From NCBI RefSeq assembly GCF_021155775.2, contig NC_060233.1:15510537-15574536 (forward strand): a stretch of DNA of 64,000 bases. Reading direction: 5' to 3'. The position numbers and the translations under genes were made by a program. Shown here one piece after another: positions 12,001 to 23,553 of the stretch (the stretch's first letter is position 1; each line of letters begins with the position of its first letter). This DNA comes from Neodiprion pinetum (taxonomy: Eukaryota > Arthropoda > Insecta > Hymenoptera > Diprionidae). The notes under the pieces were generated by a model. It was not told the DNA's origin. It searched no databases and was given only the letters and a program-made list of their open reading frames with translations.

Positions 12001-15000
12001 TGAAGAAGTTTGACACAAGTTTCTCAACTTACCGGACTTGAAAATTCGTCTAATTTTGATACACAAATTCACCAGGCCCTTTTATGATTTGCTTTAGGTG
12101 ATTCAAAGAAAGAAGAAATCTTTGCTCAATAAGACTGCTGTCAGTGGGGAAGATAATGAGGGTAAGTTGGCATCGACTTTATTAACAGAATAATTTATTA
12201 ATGCGTGGAGACTGAAATATGATCGGAAATTTAATTATGACGTAAATGAAGTGTATATATATTATATATATGTATATCGTTCTGTATTACATAAAGATAT
12301 TGCCGCCGCTGCCGTGTCAAGAATCCCGAACTTAACCGAATCTATCCGGAAATACCCGACCCAATCCACAGCACACACACACACACACACCACCCCGAAC
12401 CTACCCGAAGTTACCCGAACTTGGTCGAATCTATCCGGAAATACCCGAACCTAACCTACACACTACACATACCATAGAATTATAAAGATAGACTGAGCGC
12501 TTCTATAAGAGGCACTGACAATTGCATATAAAAGACAGAGATATACCGGGAGCATCTCCCTACAACTCCGTGTTTCAGAAAACGAGTCTATATTGTTACA
12601 CTCGTAGAGAGCGTTAGTAGTACAGTTGTGCGGTTTGCGCGATTACCTTTAAGGCCTTTACGGCGTGCAACCCGTGCAACTGCACTACTAGCGCCCTCAG
12701 TAAGAACTAAAATCATGTGACATACCAGGTTACTCTTTTTACTTTTTCGCTCGATCTAGTTGCAGGGGGCTGACCGGGAGTACTGCTCTCTCTTTTCAAT
12801 CGGCGTCATGGTGGGAGACAACGGAGCAGTGGAAGTGGAACAGCTATAAATATAGGCGCATAATTTCGCCTCATTCTCCTCTACCGCCTCGATCCCCGCC
12901 ACAAATATCATCAGAGAGAGCAAGGAGTACTCCCGGCATATTTCTGTCCTTTAAATGTTTGCTTCATGCGGCTCATAAGAACGCTCAGTCTATCTTTATA
13001 AGTCTATGACACATACCGAACTTGACCTAACCTATTCCGAACTGACCCGAACTTGCCCGAACCGCTATGGGGGTTGGCGTGCGAAGCCCCCCTAGTATAT
13101 ATATAATATTAGGGTGTTTCAAAAATAAAAATATTTTTATTTTTCAAACGCGCATCAAAATTTCGGTAGGGCATCTGAAATAGTGCCTATTTTATTTTTT
13201 CCATTTCGATTTAAATAACACGTAAGAAAAAAAATCGGCAAGTTAGAGTTGGGAAAATTCTATCTCAATAGTTTTTTTATAGAGCGTAAAATTTTCTATA
13301 ATAATCTGTATTTAGATAATTTATAAGTCATGCCGTTCACGAGAAAAAAAGTTCACAAAATTTCAGATTCTTTTATATGTTATTTAAATATAAAATGGAA
13401 ACAACAAATTACGCACCCCTAAATGTCAAAACTAAGAGCTCATATTTGGCTAAGATATTCTCTTTAAGATGCTCTAGCAAAATTTGGATGTGGGTTAGAA
13501 AAAAAAAATTGGTTTTTGAACACCTTAATATATTATAGACGAGTTGATGTTCGTGACAATGGAGAATGTTATGAAAATTTGGAATCGTTGGTGACGGTCA
13601 AGAATAAACAAATCCATATTTAGCATTCAAATTTTCGGTACGATGTTTCGGCAGGTCCCGCCTACCATAATCAGGTTTATAAATCGACATTCCTAGGAAG
13701 TGCCTTTCTCCTAGTACACCATGATTAAAATTTTAAGTGTTAAAGAATGTCGATTTGTAAACCTGATGATGGTAGACAGGGCAAAACGTCGTATAGAAAA
13801 TTTGAATGCTAAACATGGATTTGTCTATCCTTGACCTTCATCAACGAATCCAAATCTTTCTAATATATTATATGTAATAATACGTCCTCGATTTATATCA
13901 GGCGATTCACCTTTTCAAAGAAAGGCCTATTTGGATTTCCTGATGGAGTTGACACACGATAAAATGAAATTGTCGGACTCAGAACTCCGTGAAGAGGTCG
14001 AAACAATGATGCTTGCTGTATGTACAAGTATTTATTTCAGAACTCGATACTAATTACTATCGATAATATGCACGTAATGTTGCATAAATATTGCAATAAT
14101 GTTTGAAGATTCTTAACGCACATGAAATACTTTGCATTTACACAGTAATTGTGTTATTACCATGTTTCTACCGTATCGTAATGTATTTGTAATATTTGAA
14201 ACTTCGTAAAGTTGAAATCCTACAAGGTTTCTGCTAAATTCGATACGTTGCAAAATTGTGTTTCTGCAATTTTTTCCCTCTTCTTCTTCTTTGCAAAAAT
14301 GTGAAATTTATCTGGATTATTCAAAGTCTTGAAAAGTTATGTAGAAATTTCATTTCAGGGAAATGACACAGTGGCCAACGTGATCAGTACCGTCATGTTA
14401 ATGCTGGCTTTGCATCCGGATGTACAGGTATTATTTTCAGTCCGTACGAATAGGTTCAAATTCCAGTTTAATTTGATATCATATGATTGTTGTTTTGCGC
14501 TGTTGGTATAGTAGATCGTTTTCTTAACGATTTTTATATATGAGGCGGTCTCCACCAACTTAATGCCATTATCGTATTAATTCATTCACTTAAATAGTTC
14601 ATGGAAAAAAGGAACTCAGATGTATCTTAATTCGCCTTTCTCAGTCAAATGTTATTTCCACTCAGCAAGAATTTCGACTTGCACGATGCCCATTTTTTTA
14701 TACGTTTCCATTACGTTTGCACGATGTTATTTTTTGCAAAATTTTAATTTGGCGAGTTGATGCTGAAAGATGCTAATAAAATTTGTAAACAAATTAATAA
14801 TCATTTATTAATGTCGAACGCAACTTTGAAATACGCCACTGCATAGATTGACTCAAGATCTTGAAAATCGACCTCTTACATTTTTTGTACGACTAATAGG
14901 TTCGATCATACAGTAGTTTCAATGTTCACACGGGCGACGTTTTTTGGGATTTCTTGCAACTTTCAATCGTGCATATCTTCTCTAAAAAAAGTGGCAAATT

Positions 15001-17569
15001 CTTTTCACGAAACACATGTTCTATTATTTTACGTGTAAATTGCGTCTGAATAATTAAAACAAAATCGGAATCATTGATTATAATTTAGTGTCCGGTTTGA
15101 CGTGGAATGAGCGATATAAGTCTCACGATCAGTCCATGTTTAGGGAACAATATCCAATTTCTAGAATCTTATTGAAAAATTCCTGTAAAGACGTTTTGTA
15201 TTTGACTCTTTTATTTTTAAAGTATTTATCTGAAGTGTCATCCGCGCTTGTGGATCTATTAGGCTTGCACGTTTTCAGAGTCAAATTAACTACTTCAAAT
15301 GTAATTTTGTTATCGAGCGAAAGGTCTCTCGCATCGTACATATTCAGTTTACTTAATTCTCTTTTCGGTTATCGTTTTTCAAGATGATCGTACCACGTTT
15401 GGCTGTCAACCGTATTTATTGTTTCTTTTGGTTGTTTTCTGAATAAATTTACAATTTTCAAGAATTCAGCGCTATTGCAGCTCCGCTCGGAAAAGTTTGT
15501 GATTTTTTTTTCATATTCCAATCGTTTTGGTTCGAAAGTGATTTTATACATTTTTTTAGCTTCCGTAAATACAATGTTTAAGCCTTCAAAATTTAATTTT
15601 TCTCATGCCCTGAGCTTTCCAATATTTCTCTTCAACTTTTACATTCTCTATCATATCACGACCTGGCTCTACGCGGAGTGACAAGGAACGTTTTTTCATG
15701 CTTACTTTAAGGTTATGTAATCCTCTTACCTTTACCGACCGAGTAAACTCACGCTTATTCTTCCTATATTAAATAAACAAACGAACGGAAAGGTTTCAAA
15801 TTTACACGGTACATCGTTCTTTTTACGGCAATAAATAACTTAGCAATAAAGCCGAGAGCATTTGTAAACAGGTCTTACTCCAATCGCGTTCCATATCGAT
15901 CTCCCCTTTGGCTGTTATTTGTTATCGTCGTATTTTGGTAAGTCACGTAAAAGTATGTTTGATTTAACCAGAAATGAAGATGACACTAAGAGCGTGTTGA
16001 ATTGAGGTTAGGTAACTTACCGTAAATTCAACAGTGCGTCGGATTGAGTTGTTCGAAAGTGCGCATGCGCCAAAGAAGCTCTAGCGCGTAAAATCCAGCA
16101 TTTGAATTATGCGCATGCGCCAACGTCGTCTTTGTTCTCAAGTGCCTTGCATAATTTGATTTATGCATTTGACTCAATTTTCAAGCGACTGGTGTGGAAG
16201 AACAAACATACGCGTATAATCTATTTGCCACCAGAATCACATTTTTTAAGCTTACGACCTCAAGTCATCACAGACACGAAACATTTAATGCGCACTGGTG
16301 CAGCTGATCTTCGACAACCACGTGCTGCAAACATTTTCCCAACTGCTTTTGACATTTTACTGTTATCGTTTTTACATGACACGCAAAGAAAAAGGCTTAT
16401 CTCGAACTACGTGAAATTTATGGAAGCAGCGATCCTGACGAACGTAACGTGACACATGATGACTTAGAGCGCATGGAATATTTGGAATTTGTAATCAAAG
16501 AGTCGTTGCGTGTTATTCCAATCGCACCGTTGATCGCTCGTACATTGAGTGACGAGTTGGACATAGGTGTGTAATGAAATACATATATATTCGAATATTT
16601 ATATTGTAAGCAATTTTTATAGTTTATTTAAATTGAATGCTTCAAGGTGAATATACTCTGCCAAAAGGATGTGTGGTTGTTATCGACATCCTGACTATGC
16701 ATAGAAACGAGGATACCTGGCCGGACCCGCTCAAATTTGATCCGGATCGATTTTTGCCTGAAGAAGTGACTAAGCGTCATGCTTATAGCTACATACCATT
16801 CAGTGCGGGACCAAGAAACTGCATCGGTAAATTGATCTACTTGCGTACCGTATATTTAGCAAGTCAACATATGCACGACAGGAAACCAAATTGTATCAAA
16901 TCACGATCAATGTGTCGATAGTAGACAATATTACAGATACATTGCAGGAACAAAACTTCAAAAACTTCAAATTATTTTAAACATATAGCGACCGAGTAAT
17001 TTTGCCATACAAAATTCGAAACGTTTCACAAACTGCACAATATAGCAGAAACATTCCAGCAACAAGACTTTACAAAGTTTTATGTGTTTCATAAACATTA
17101 TGGAATATTATGGAAACATTGCAGCAATGCAAGTTTGCAAGATTCGAAATATTCCAGGAACATTGTATCAACGCAACTTTGCAAAGTTTGAGCTATTTCA
17201 GAATCATTTCATGATATTTACACAAAACTGCATGAGAACAGAAATATTGTGACAATGTTCTGCAGTATTGTTCATTATGTGAGCAGTATGAGAAGCGACA
17301 ATTTCGCATAATTATTGCAAAATAGGTGATCGCCACTTCACACATTAAGACGTCAAAGTGTAGCCAAATCTCCTGCACCGCTAATCCTCTTCTAAATTTC
17401 AGGTTTAAGGTTTGCCATGATGGAAATGAAGACAGTCTTGGCGACAATACTCCGCAGATACATCATTAAGAAAGATATATTTGTACCGCTAGCTGACATC
17501 AAGTTGAAAATGGACGGTCTGATGAAACCAGTTGAACCAATTATGTTGCGAATAGAAGAGCGATGGTGA
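9052..17569 (+). CDS. CYP4: Cytochrome P450 family 4, complete, 508 aa, 12 exons
   Basis: A microsomal heme monooxygenase of the CYP4 clan; in insects these hydroxylate fatty acids, hydrocarbons, hormones or xenobiotics. The substrate cannot be read from sequence. Coding exons: 9052-9223, 9316-9422, 11290-11380, 11460-11645, 11706-11775, 11846-11972, 12098-12161, 13902-14017, 14359-14427, 16389-16566, 16647-16826, 17403-17569. They sum to 1527 nt in one frame with no stop. Features: N-terminal membrane anchor about residues 7-24, RR stop-transfer, proline hinge GPPTLPFVGN (39-48), I-helix AGNDT (311-315), K-helix E372-S-L-R375, DPDRF (425-429) and heme loop FSAGPRNCIG (445-454) with ligand Cys452. 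Ala311 stands where most CYP4s have the heme-linking Glu, and the residue after Thr315 is Val rather than the Thr seen in the paralogues. Introns 2, 7 and 9 are swollen by repeats. A possible AATAAA lies at 17925. Confidence 0.93.
9602..11110. mobile_element. Long-TIR element in intron 2, about 1.5 kb
   Basis: The outer arms pair (about 9602-9745 against 10985-11110): both read CGGCTCCCCGT, then AAATTTCGAC and TACTTTTTTG. The inner part, about 9879-10990, is nearly identical to 20271-22285. A 65-codon - strand open frame at 10068-10265 is identical in the two copies, but it is a by-product of the copying and resembles no protein. The element sits wholly within intron 2 of the P450 gene. Confidence 0.75.
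12320..13070. repeat. CCGAAC minisatellite, split by a mobile element
   Basis: Units such as ACCCGAACCTAACC and CGAATCTATCCGGAAATAC repeat from about 12320 to 12464, including a (CA)n run near 12371-12390. They resume at 13009-13070 with the same motif. The 12473-13008 element is inserted in the middle. Located in intron 7 of the first complete P450 gene. Confidence 0.75.
12473..13008. mobile_element. TIR element with 8-bp target duplication, 536 bp
   Basis: The two ends are inverted repeats of about 85 bp: CATAGAATTATAAAGATAGA on the left and CATAGACTTATAAAGATAGA on the right, both continuing CTGAGCG and later CCGGGAG. An exact direct repeat ACACATAC flanks it (12465-12472 and 13009-13016). 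An 8-bp duplication with ends starting CA fits P or hAT elements; the CAT start favours P weakly. No transposase remains. Confidence 0.88.
13110..13527. mobile_element. MITE with TA target, GGTGTT ends
   Basis: Ends TTAGGGTGTTTCAAAAA and, inverted, TTAAGGTGTTCAAAAACC are flanked by TA. The inside is AT-rich and non-coding. The parent is probably Tc1/mariner type, by the TA target only. Intron 7 of the P450 gene. Confidence 0.6.
13574..13859. repeat. Hairpin-forming inverted repeat, arms about 120 bp
   Basis: 13574-13695 pairs with 13743-13859 at roughly 85% by eye; both arms carry ACAAATCCAT, TTTAGCATTCAAATTTTC and ATCAGGTTTA. The loop is about 47 bp. Because it lies in intron 7, the pre-mRNA of this P450 would fold here. 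It may be a foldback MITE; AATATATTATA occurs just outside both sides. Confidence 0.85.
16927..17270. repeat. Degenerate minisatellite, about 43-bp unit, intron 11
   Basis: Repeated variants of AAACATTGCAGCAA..GCAA.TTTGCAAAGTTTGAAATATTCCAGG follow each other with a period of about 43 bp (for example at 17118 and 17161). The same family is seen in other P450 introns (27165-27330, 36650-36740, 39550-39780, 40920-41060) and near 54400-54500. Confidence 0.7.
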
Positions 17570-20270
17570 ATTTCTATCATTCTTCTATTTGATCCTTCAT
17601 TTCCAAAAATCACCAGACTTTGGAAAAATATTTTTCTTTTTTCTTCATGGAAACAAAAAAAACAAATACACATTCGGAACAGTAATTGATAACAATACCG
17701 CATATATACATACGTCATAATAATATCGCGTCTAGCATTAATGTTATAAATGCTGTCGTATATTACAATGATATCGTTTAAATTCATATATTCTGATACT
17801 TAACTCTTCCACATTACGTCAATGACTATTCGTTCTTCATGGTCACGTTTACGGATGTTCTATGATGTAACATTATGAACCAGCAGTATGAAAAACTCAC
17901 TCAACACTCATAAGGTTTAATGGAAATAAAAACTTTTTCACGAAGATTTCGATGCTAAACGAATGAAGAAAATTCTTGTGCACTTACCGTTTCAAACAGT
18001 GATAATTCTGTGTAATCGTAGCCGCATGCAAATTGAGTCTTTGCATTAGCCGCTATAACGATGGTTGACTTCCACTCTGCATATTTATAATATCGTTTTA
18101 TCGGTTGGAATCCATACGGCAATTGACGCTGTTGTTTGTTATTTTAAATGAATTTATTGTTTTGTTTTCCGTGCTACCTCCACCGGGTCATGACCCTCGC
18201 CATTTTCAATTTAATGTTTCTCTCAGTATATTGTAGAGCATGACGAAAAACACAACTTGTTAAATCTTAGATTTTCGAACAAATAAGTTTTCTGGCAATG
18301 GCTTGATTAGCGAAATCACTGTCATCTGTAATCAATTTTAGTGGAATTCATACAGTAAATTTTTTATTTAAAAGGTAGAATTTTTGAGACAACAACGACC
18401 ACATGCGTATATTTAGTTTGGAGGATGTGAGCAGATCAATAGAAAATTAATAGAAAAAGCAAACAAGGTCAGCAGGAGAAGACCAATAAAGAACTTTGCA
18501 GTTGGTGTTCAAATTTTTATGAAAAAATTTCGCTGCATTAATGATTTTGTTTAATTTTCTGATTTATTAGATCTTGCCATTATGAATTGATTCTCACATA
18601 TTTCCCAGACTAAATGCATGCCCATCTTCACTCTGGTATAACAATTATCTTTTCATACGAAGCATTGACTGTATAAATTTGATAAGAATTAATAGTGACT
18701 AATAGGGATTTTACTAATTGAAAGATTATTGGACGAGTAATTTTTTTGTAAGCCAACTACGATTCTCTGAAACGTCTGTTTTGTAAAGCTTTACGAGATA
18801 CTAGAGGTAGATTTAACTTAAATAGTGAGCCTAGAATGCCCCATTTGTATTCAAGGATGACCTTGCATCCTCTCTTATTGATTATTTAACTGTCACAATT
18901 GCTCAATGATCTAGTCTGGCTGAGTTTTAAACGTCAAATCATCGAAAAAATTAAGATCATCGTACAAGGTAATTTAGACAAATTGCATCTCCTCTAAACG
19001 GGAAAAAGTCAGATTTCGAGGGTAAGTAATTCGTCGAGATTGCACAGCGACTTGGGGGGTGGTCCGGAAAAAATTCGTCAACATCCTAAATAAGGACTAC
19101 TCTCTATACGATACCTGCATGTTGAACTATAAGTCTATTTTCTAGTAACCAGATAGAACCGGTTATTGAACCAAAGAAACTCCAATAGTGCATTGAGACA
19201 ACGCATGTCGTTCGTTAAAGATATTTATTCAAATTAGGTACACATGCAAATCTGATTTCTCGGAACGCTGTAATGATTTCAAAGCCCGAAACACAGAGGA
19301 ATTTTAAATGTAGAACGTGATTCTCTTGAGACCTTCTGGAGATTATGATCTCTGGAAAACTAAGAGCGAGATTACTGAATGATGAAATAACATCGATCAG
19401 AAATGCTATTAGGAATCAGTATCAACAATTGTTAAGGATCGTTGGAAGTAATGGAAATCTATAATGGATTATGATGATTTGAAATCAATTCAACTCGTCC
19501 AGTTTTTAATTCTATATCTATTTGTGCATTACGAATATTATTATAAAAAACCCGAAATTCTTTTGTAAGTTGTTCTGATTAATATATTAACTGATATAAA
19601 CTCTAGAGTATGAAAAATAATGTGAATTACTGTGTTGTAACTAAATTTTTAATAAAAACTGAGTCAATCAGAGACTAAGATTTCTTATTCTCAACTTTCC
19701 ACCTAATTGGATCAGCTGCTCGATTTCCATAAGAATCCCGTTTTCAAGCGAATCTGATTTAATGAAATTACATTGTCCTTCGTCAAAATATAACTTCGGA
19801 GAACCGTTGCTGAGAGTGGCGTATTTAGAATCAGGGAATGAAACGAAATTCTTGATCATATTGTTTATATGTAATAATCAAGTTTTGAAATTTGCCCTCT
19901 ATTACCTAAAATCTTACCTATAGATGCAATTTCTCGGCCCACCGTTGGCCGGCAAGTAACAGAACCATAGGTATGACGTTATTTGCTAGATAAAAACTAC
20001 CACGAAAAACGGTTTGATTTTTATTTCAAACGTGTTAGGGTCGATTGTTCATACAAGTGGACTTGACATTTCTTTCGAATTAGGACGTGTATGAAAATCA
20101 CTGGAAGCATTTTTTTATTTGAGATGTTTCTCACATGTGTAAACTAATTTAATTTCGATTATTTGTGTTGAATGTGTGAAACTAGAAACAACCTCCGATT
20201 AATGGAAAATCGTTTCCACTCTTGTTCCGTAGCGGCCTTATTGAGAGAGTGCACCGTGTTACGGAATATT
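17570..20270. other. Intergenic, no gene recognised
   Basis: This is the spacer between the first complete P450 gene and the next repeat. I see the possible poly(A) signal at 17925-17930 and nothing else definable. A 63-codon - strand open frame at 19668-19859 has no recognisable family. Confidence 0.4.
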
Positions 20271-22285
20271 AAGGAGAAACGAGATTTTTCCCTGATCACT
20301 TTTGATGTTTTCGCCCTTTTACTTACTTGAAACATGTATTGAAAGCATCAAATCTGAATTTTTTCAGATTTTCCTAACCAAGCATTTTCTTACCACAGCT
20401 AGTCGAAAAATCAGCTTTTGACGATTTCTCATTTTTTCAAGTCAACATAACTTGAAATTTAGATGACATATGGAAAAAGTTCCTGCACAAAAGTTTCGCA
20501 TTTTTGTATGAAATTTCTAAAAATAATTTTGTGCGATTTTTCATGCCCCGTTAAAGTATAGTGTTGACGAAAAATCTTTGAAGATCTTCTGTAACAAAAC
20601 AGTGCTCTAATCGAGTTGGCTGAGATTTTTACATAGCATGTCTTTGTCAGTAACAAAGATTATCTATAAGTTTCGTAGTGGGCGGAAAAGTAGTTGAAAA
20701 GTTACAAGTAATACTTTACATGGAACTGTGAAATTTCTCATTCATACGTACTATAATGTGGCGGTACGAATGGTGAAAGTTATACAGCCGGTATTACGAT
20801 ACACTTCAAAATTATGTCCGGCAGCACGGAACTCACATATCATGTCAGGAATCGTGATAAACGATAGACTGAAGTACACTCTTCGAGAAAAAGTCGTCGA
20901 CTGAGGTTATAAACAACACGCGTGGCAGTTGAAGATCGGCCTCGAGTGAGCAGCAGCGCCACGCGCAGGGTAAGCAAATAACTTGCCGCGCCGTGAAATT
21001 TGAACCGAATTCTTACCACTGTGTGAATATTTGTTCATATATCTTCTGAACCATTGCACCGCCCACTACGAATTTTTCAGACAACCTTTCGCATTGAAGA
21101 AGGCACGCTGTGTATAAATTGTAGCCCATTCGATTCCGGTACTTTTTAGTTATGTATAATTTGCGTGCATTTTGTATCGAAACTACACTGAAACGGGGTA
21201 TGAAAAATCCGAAAAAATTCTCTCAAGACGTTAACAAGAGAACGTAAAATTTTTATGAAGCAACTTTTTTCATATGCCATCCAAGTTTTAAGCTACGTAG
21301 GCACGAAAAATCAAAACATTGTTGAAGGGGGTAGTCTGCTTTAGAGGCTTCGAAAAATCGATTTTTTTCTTTTGCATAAATGTCTTCCTAAACTATCCAA
21401 GGATGTGTCCCTAAAATTTCAGAAGCAAATTCAAAATATTTTCGGAGTTACAGAAGAAATAGTGAGCAAGCGTCGAGCAGGTATACGAGCGGTTTTTTGA
21501 AGTTTTCAACCAGTTTTTTGAAGAGTCTGAACCAGTTTTTTGAAGTTTTGAACCAGTTTTTTGAAGAGTCTGAAGGGCAACTCTATGGACCAGGAATCGC
21601 TCATCAGCATATTAATGCGGTAAGTTCAAGAAAATTACGATTTTTTATGTACGAAAACTTTAAAGCCCGTTTTCTCGAGTTTTCATTTTCACAAGTTTTA
21701 GGAAACGGTGTCGGCGATAGCAAAAACAATATATGTCCGATCGAAAAAAATTAAAGTGATCTAGCTTCAGTATTAAATTATCTTCTATTTGAACTAAAAA
21801 AGTTGGACAAAAGTACTATTTTAATTACTTGTCTTGCAACTTGAAGTGAATTTTTTTTTCAACAAAGTGAATTTTTTTTTCAAGCTTCGAAAAAATTTGG
21901 AATTTCATCATTTCTTCGGTATTTTTTTAGTTCATGTAGAAAAGGAACTTGAAAAAACTAAAAAAAAATTTGGTTCGACTGTTTCAGATGCATCGCACGA
22001 CCTCCACCACCGGCACCGATTTAAAAGTGCAGACTCCAGGCGCCCAGAAAAATTGTTATAACTTTTAAAAATTTCAATATTTTTTAATAATAAAAATTGT
22101 TCCTTAAAGCTTAAATATCATACACTATCATCTCAAAATTTCGTTTTACCGCAATCATTTCCTTCCCTTTCAAAAAAATTGCTGAAAAAACGCTTTTTTT
22201 TCGGCTTCTAAAGCACACTACCCCCTGAAATCAATTTATAGGATGAGTTGTCGTGAAGAAATCATGTGTGGAGAAAGTCCGAAAA
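20271..22285. repeat. Second copy of the intron-2 element, interrupted
   Basis: 20271-21326 matches about 9879-10936 almost base for base, and 22226-22285 continues the match (to about 10990). The break between them is the 899-bp element at 21327-22225. The long arms present around the intron-2 copy are missing here, so this copy is truncated at both ends or was copied without them. Confidence 0.88.
21327..22225. mobile_element. TIR element, 899 bp, TGAA target, coding relic
   Basis: The element starts GGGGGTAGTCTGCTTTAGA and ends, inverted, with GGGGGTAGTGTGCTTTAGA. TGAA is duplicated at 21323-21326 and 22226-22229, and the unoccupied site is visible in the other repeat copy near 10936 (GTTGAAATCAATTT). 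Inside, 21493-21568 holds four 21-22-bp units (GTTTTTTGAAG...) in a doubled 43-bp pattern. They run into a short reading frame EGQLYGPGIAH at about 21565-21600, which matches a peptide encoded in the TTAA element at 60544-61386. Confidence 0.9.
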
Positions 22286-22398
22286 GATTCAAAGATCATC
22301 CTTTTAATATGCACTTTGACTGTGTGAAAGGACAATCAGATTAAAATGGGTCAGTGAAAGCGACCATTCGATTTGATGTGGAATACGTCATATATAAC

Positions 22399-22964
22399 GG
22401 GCATTCCACGCCAACTCAACCAACGTTGGGCCTTCACCATTTTTGGTCTATGTTCAAAAATTTTTATGCGATTGTTTCAAGTCCAAAACATTATCTTGAA
22501 TTTTTCCAGACTTTTTCTGAGAAAATCTGTTCTACTTATGAATTTCGAAAACGAACTTGTCTTATGCTGTTATTTTCAAATCTAAAAAAATTGTTAAGAA
22601 TCTTGTGTCAGATATCAAAATTATTAAGCCTAGACCCACAGTGAGCCGGCGATCGTTTTTACTCTTTTTTGAGCTTTATAGAGAAAAAGAATTGGAAAAA
22701 AATTATAACGATGAATCAGTTATTATGGATGGCTGTTCAAATACTTTCATATGTAATACTAGATTTTGGAGAATTTGTTCATACTTTTGAATTGCAGTAT
22801 GTGACATGTCGATTTAAAAAAATCATAATAGGAACAAATTTATTTTAAAAAATCTAAAAAAATTCTTAGTACTGTTTTGGAGTTGGAATAATTGTATAAT
22901 ATTTTTTCAACAAAATCAGAAACAGTGAGGGTTCAACGTTGGTTGAACTGGCTTGGAATGCTCC
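22399..22964. mobile_element. MITE, GGGCATTCCA ends, about 566 bp
   Basis: The inverted ends are GGGCATTCCACGCCAACTCA and GGAGCATTCCAAGCCAGTTC; both continue to CAACCAACGTTG. Interior non-coding. No clear target duplication. The ends loosely resemble the GGGCTATTCCGCGTCAACC terminus of the 43870-47919 transposon. Confidence 0.65.
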
Positions 22965-23553
22965 GTACACTAACCAATAATTGTCTGCTTGCACCGTCCG
23001 ATAGTATTGTATCACATGAAAGGTATAGTCAAAATCGAATATCGCTATGAAATTTACATGATGTTTTTATGGATCGCCTCTGGGTATTCAAGAAAGTATA
23101 CGTTTTACCCAACTCTCTCCATTAATATAGATTGTCGTTCACTTGAGAGGAATAGTTTCGGGCTAATATCGAAAATTCACTGAAATCGAGAAAAAAGTGT
23201 GTCACATATATATTATGCAAATACACATGCATCTGAAGATATTTGTGTTTGCGAGTCACATTATACGTTTGCAAAAAATCGCATAAATTTTCGACTACAT
23301 GAGGTGAAAATATTCTATGAAAAAAGTAAAAATTAAAACAGTCGTACCCGTTCATTGCGAATATAATACAATAATTGCAGCTGCGTGAATCAGCAGATTG
23401 CTTCTAATAAACGACCTGCAACAGAAGTGATTCGTTGTCAATGAGTCACGGGTTCGTGTGAAGGTTATGCAACGAGAAGGAATATTGCGAAACAGCAAGA
23501 TGCAGAAAAACAATCGCGTTTTTGTCCAAAAAAAAAATTGTTGCATTAATATT
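22965..23553. other. Intergenic, nothing recognised
   Basis: Short AT-rich spacer between two elements; no gene or defined repeat seen. Confidence 0.35.

Noticed and set aside
12371..12391. CRISPR-like or satellite array
   Set aside because: It is a (CA)n run inside a minisatellite; no spacers, and the genome is eukaryotic.
15088..15387. Extra exon in intron 9 of the first complete P450
   Set aside because: No P450 similarity; exons 9 and 10 join in frame without it, as in the paralogues.
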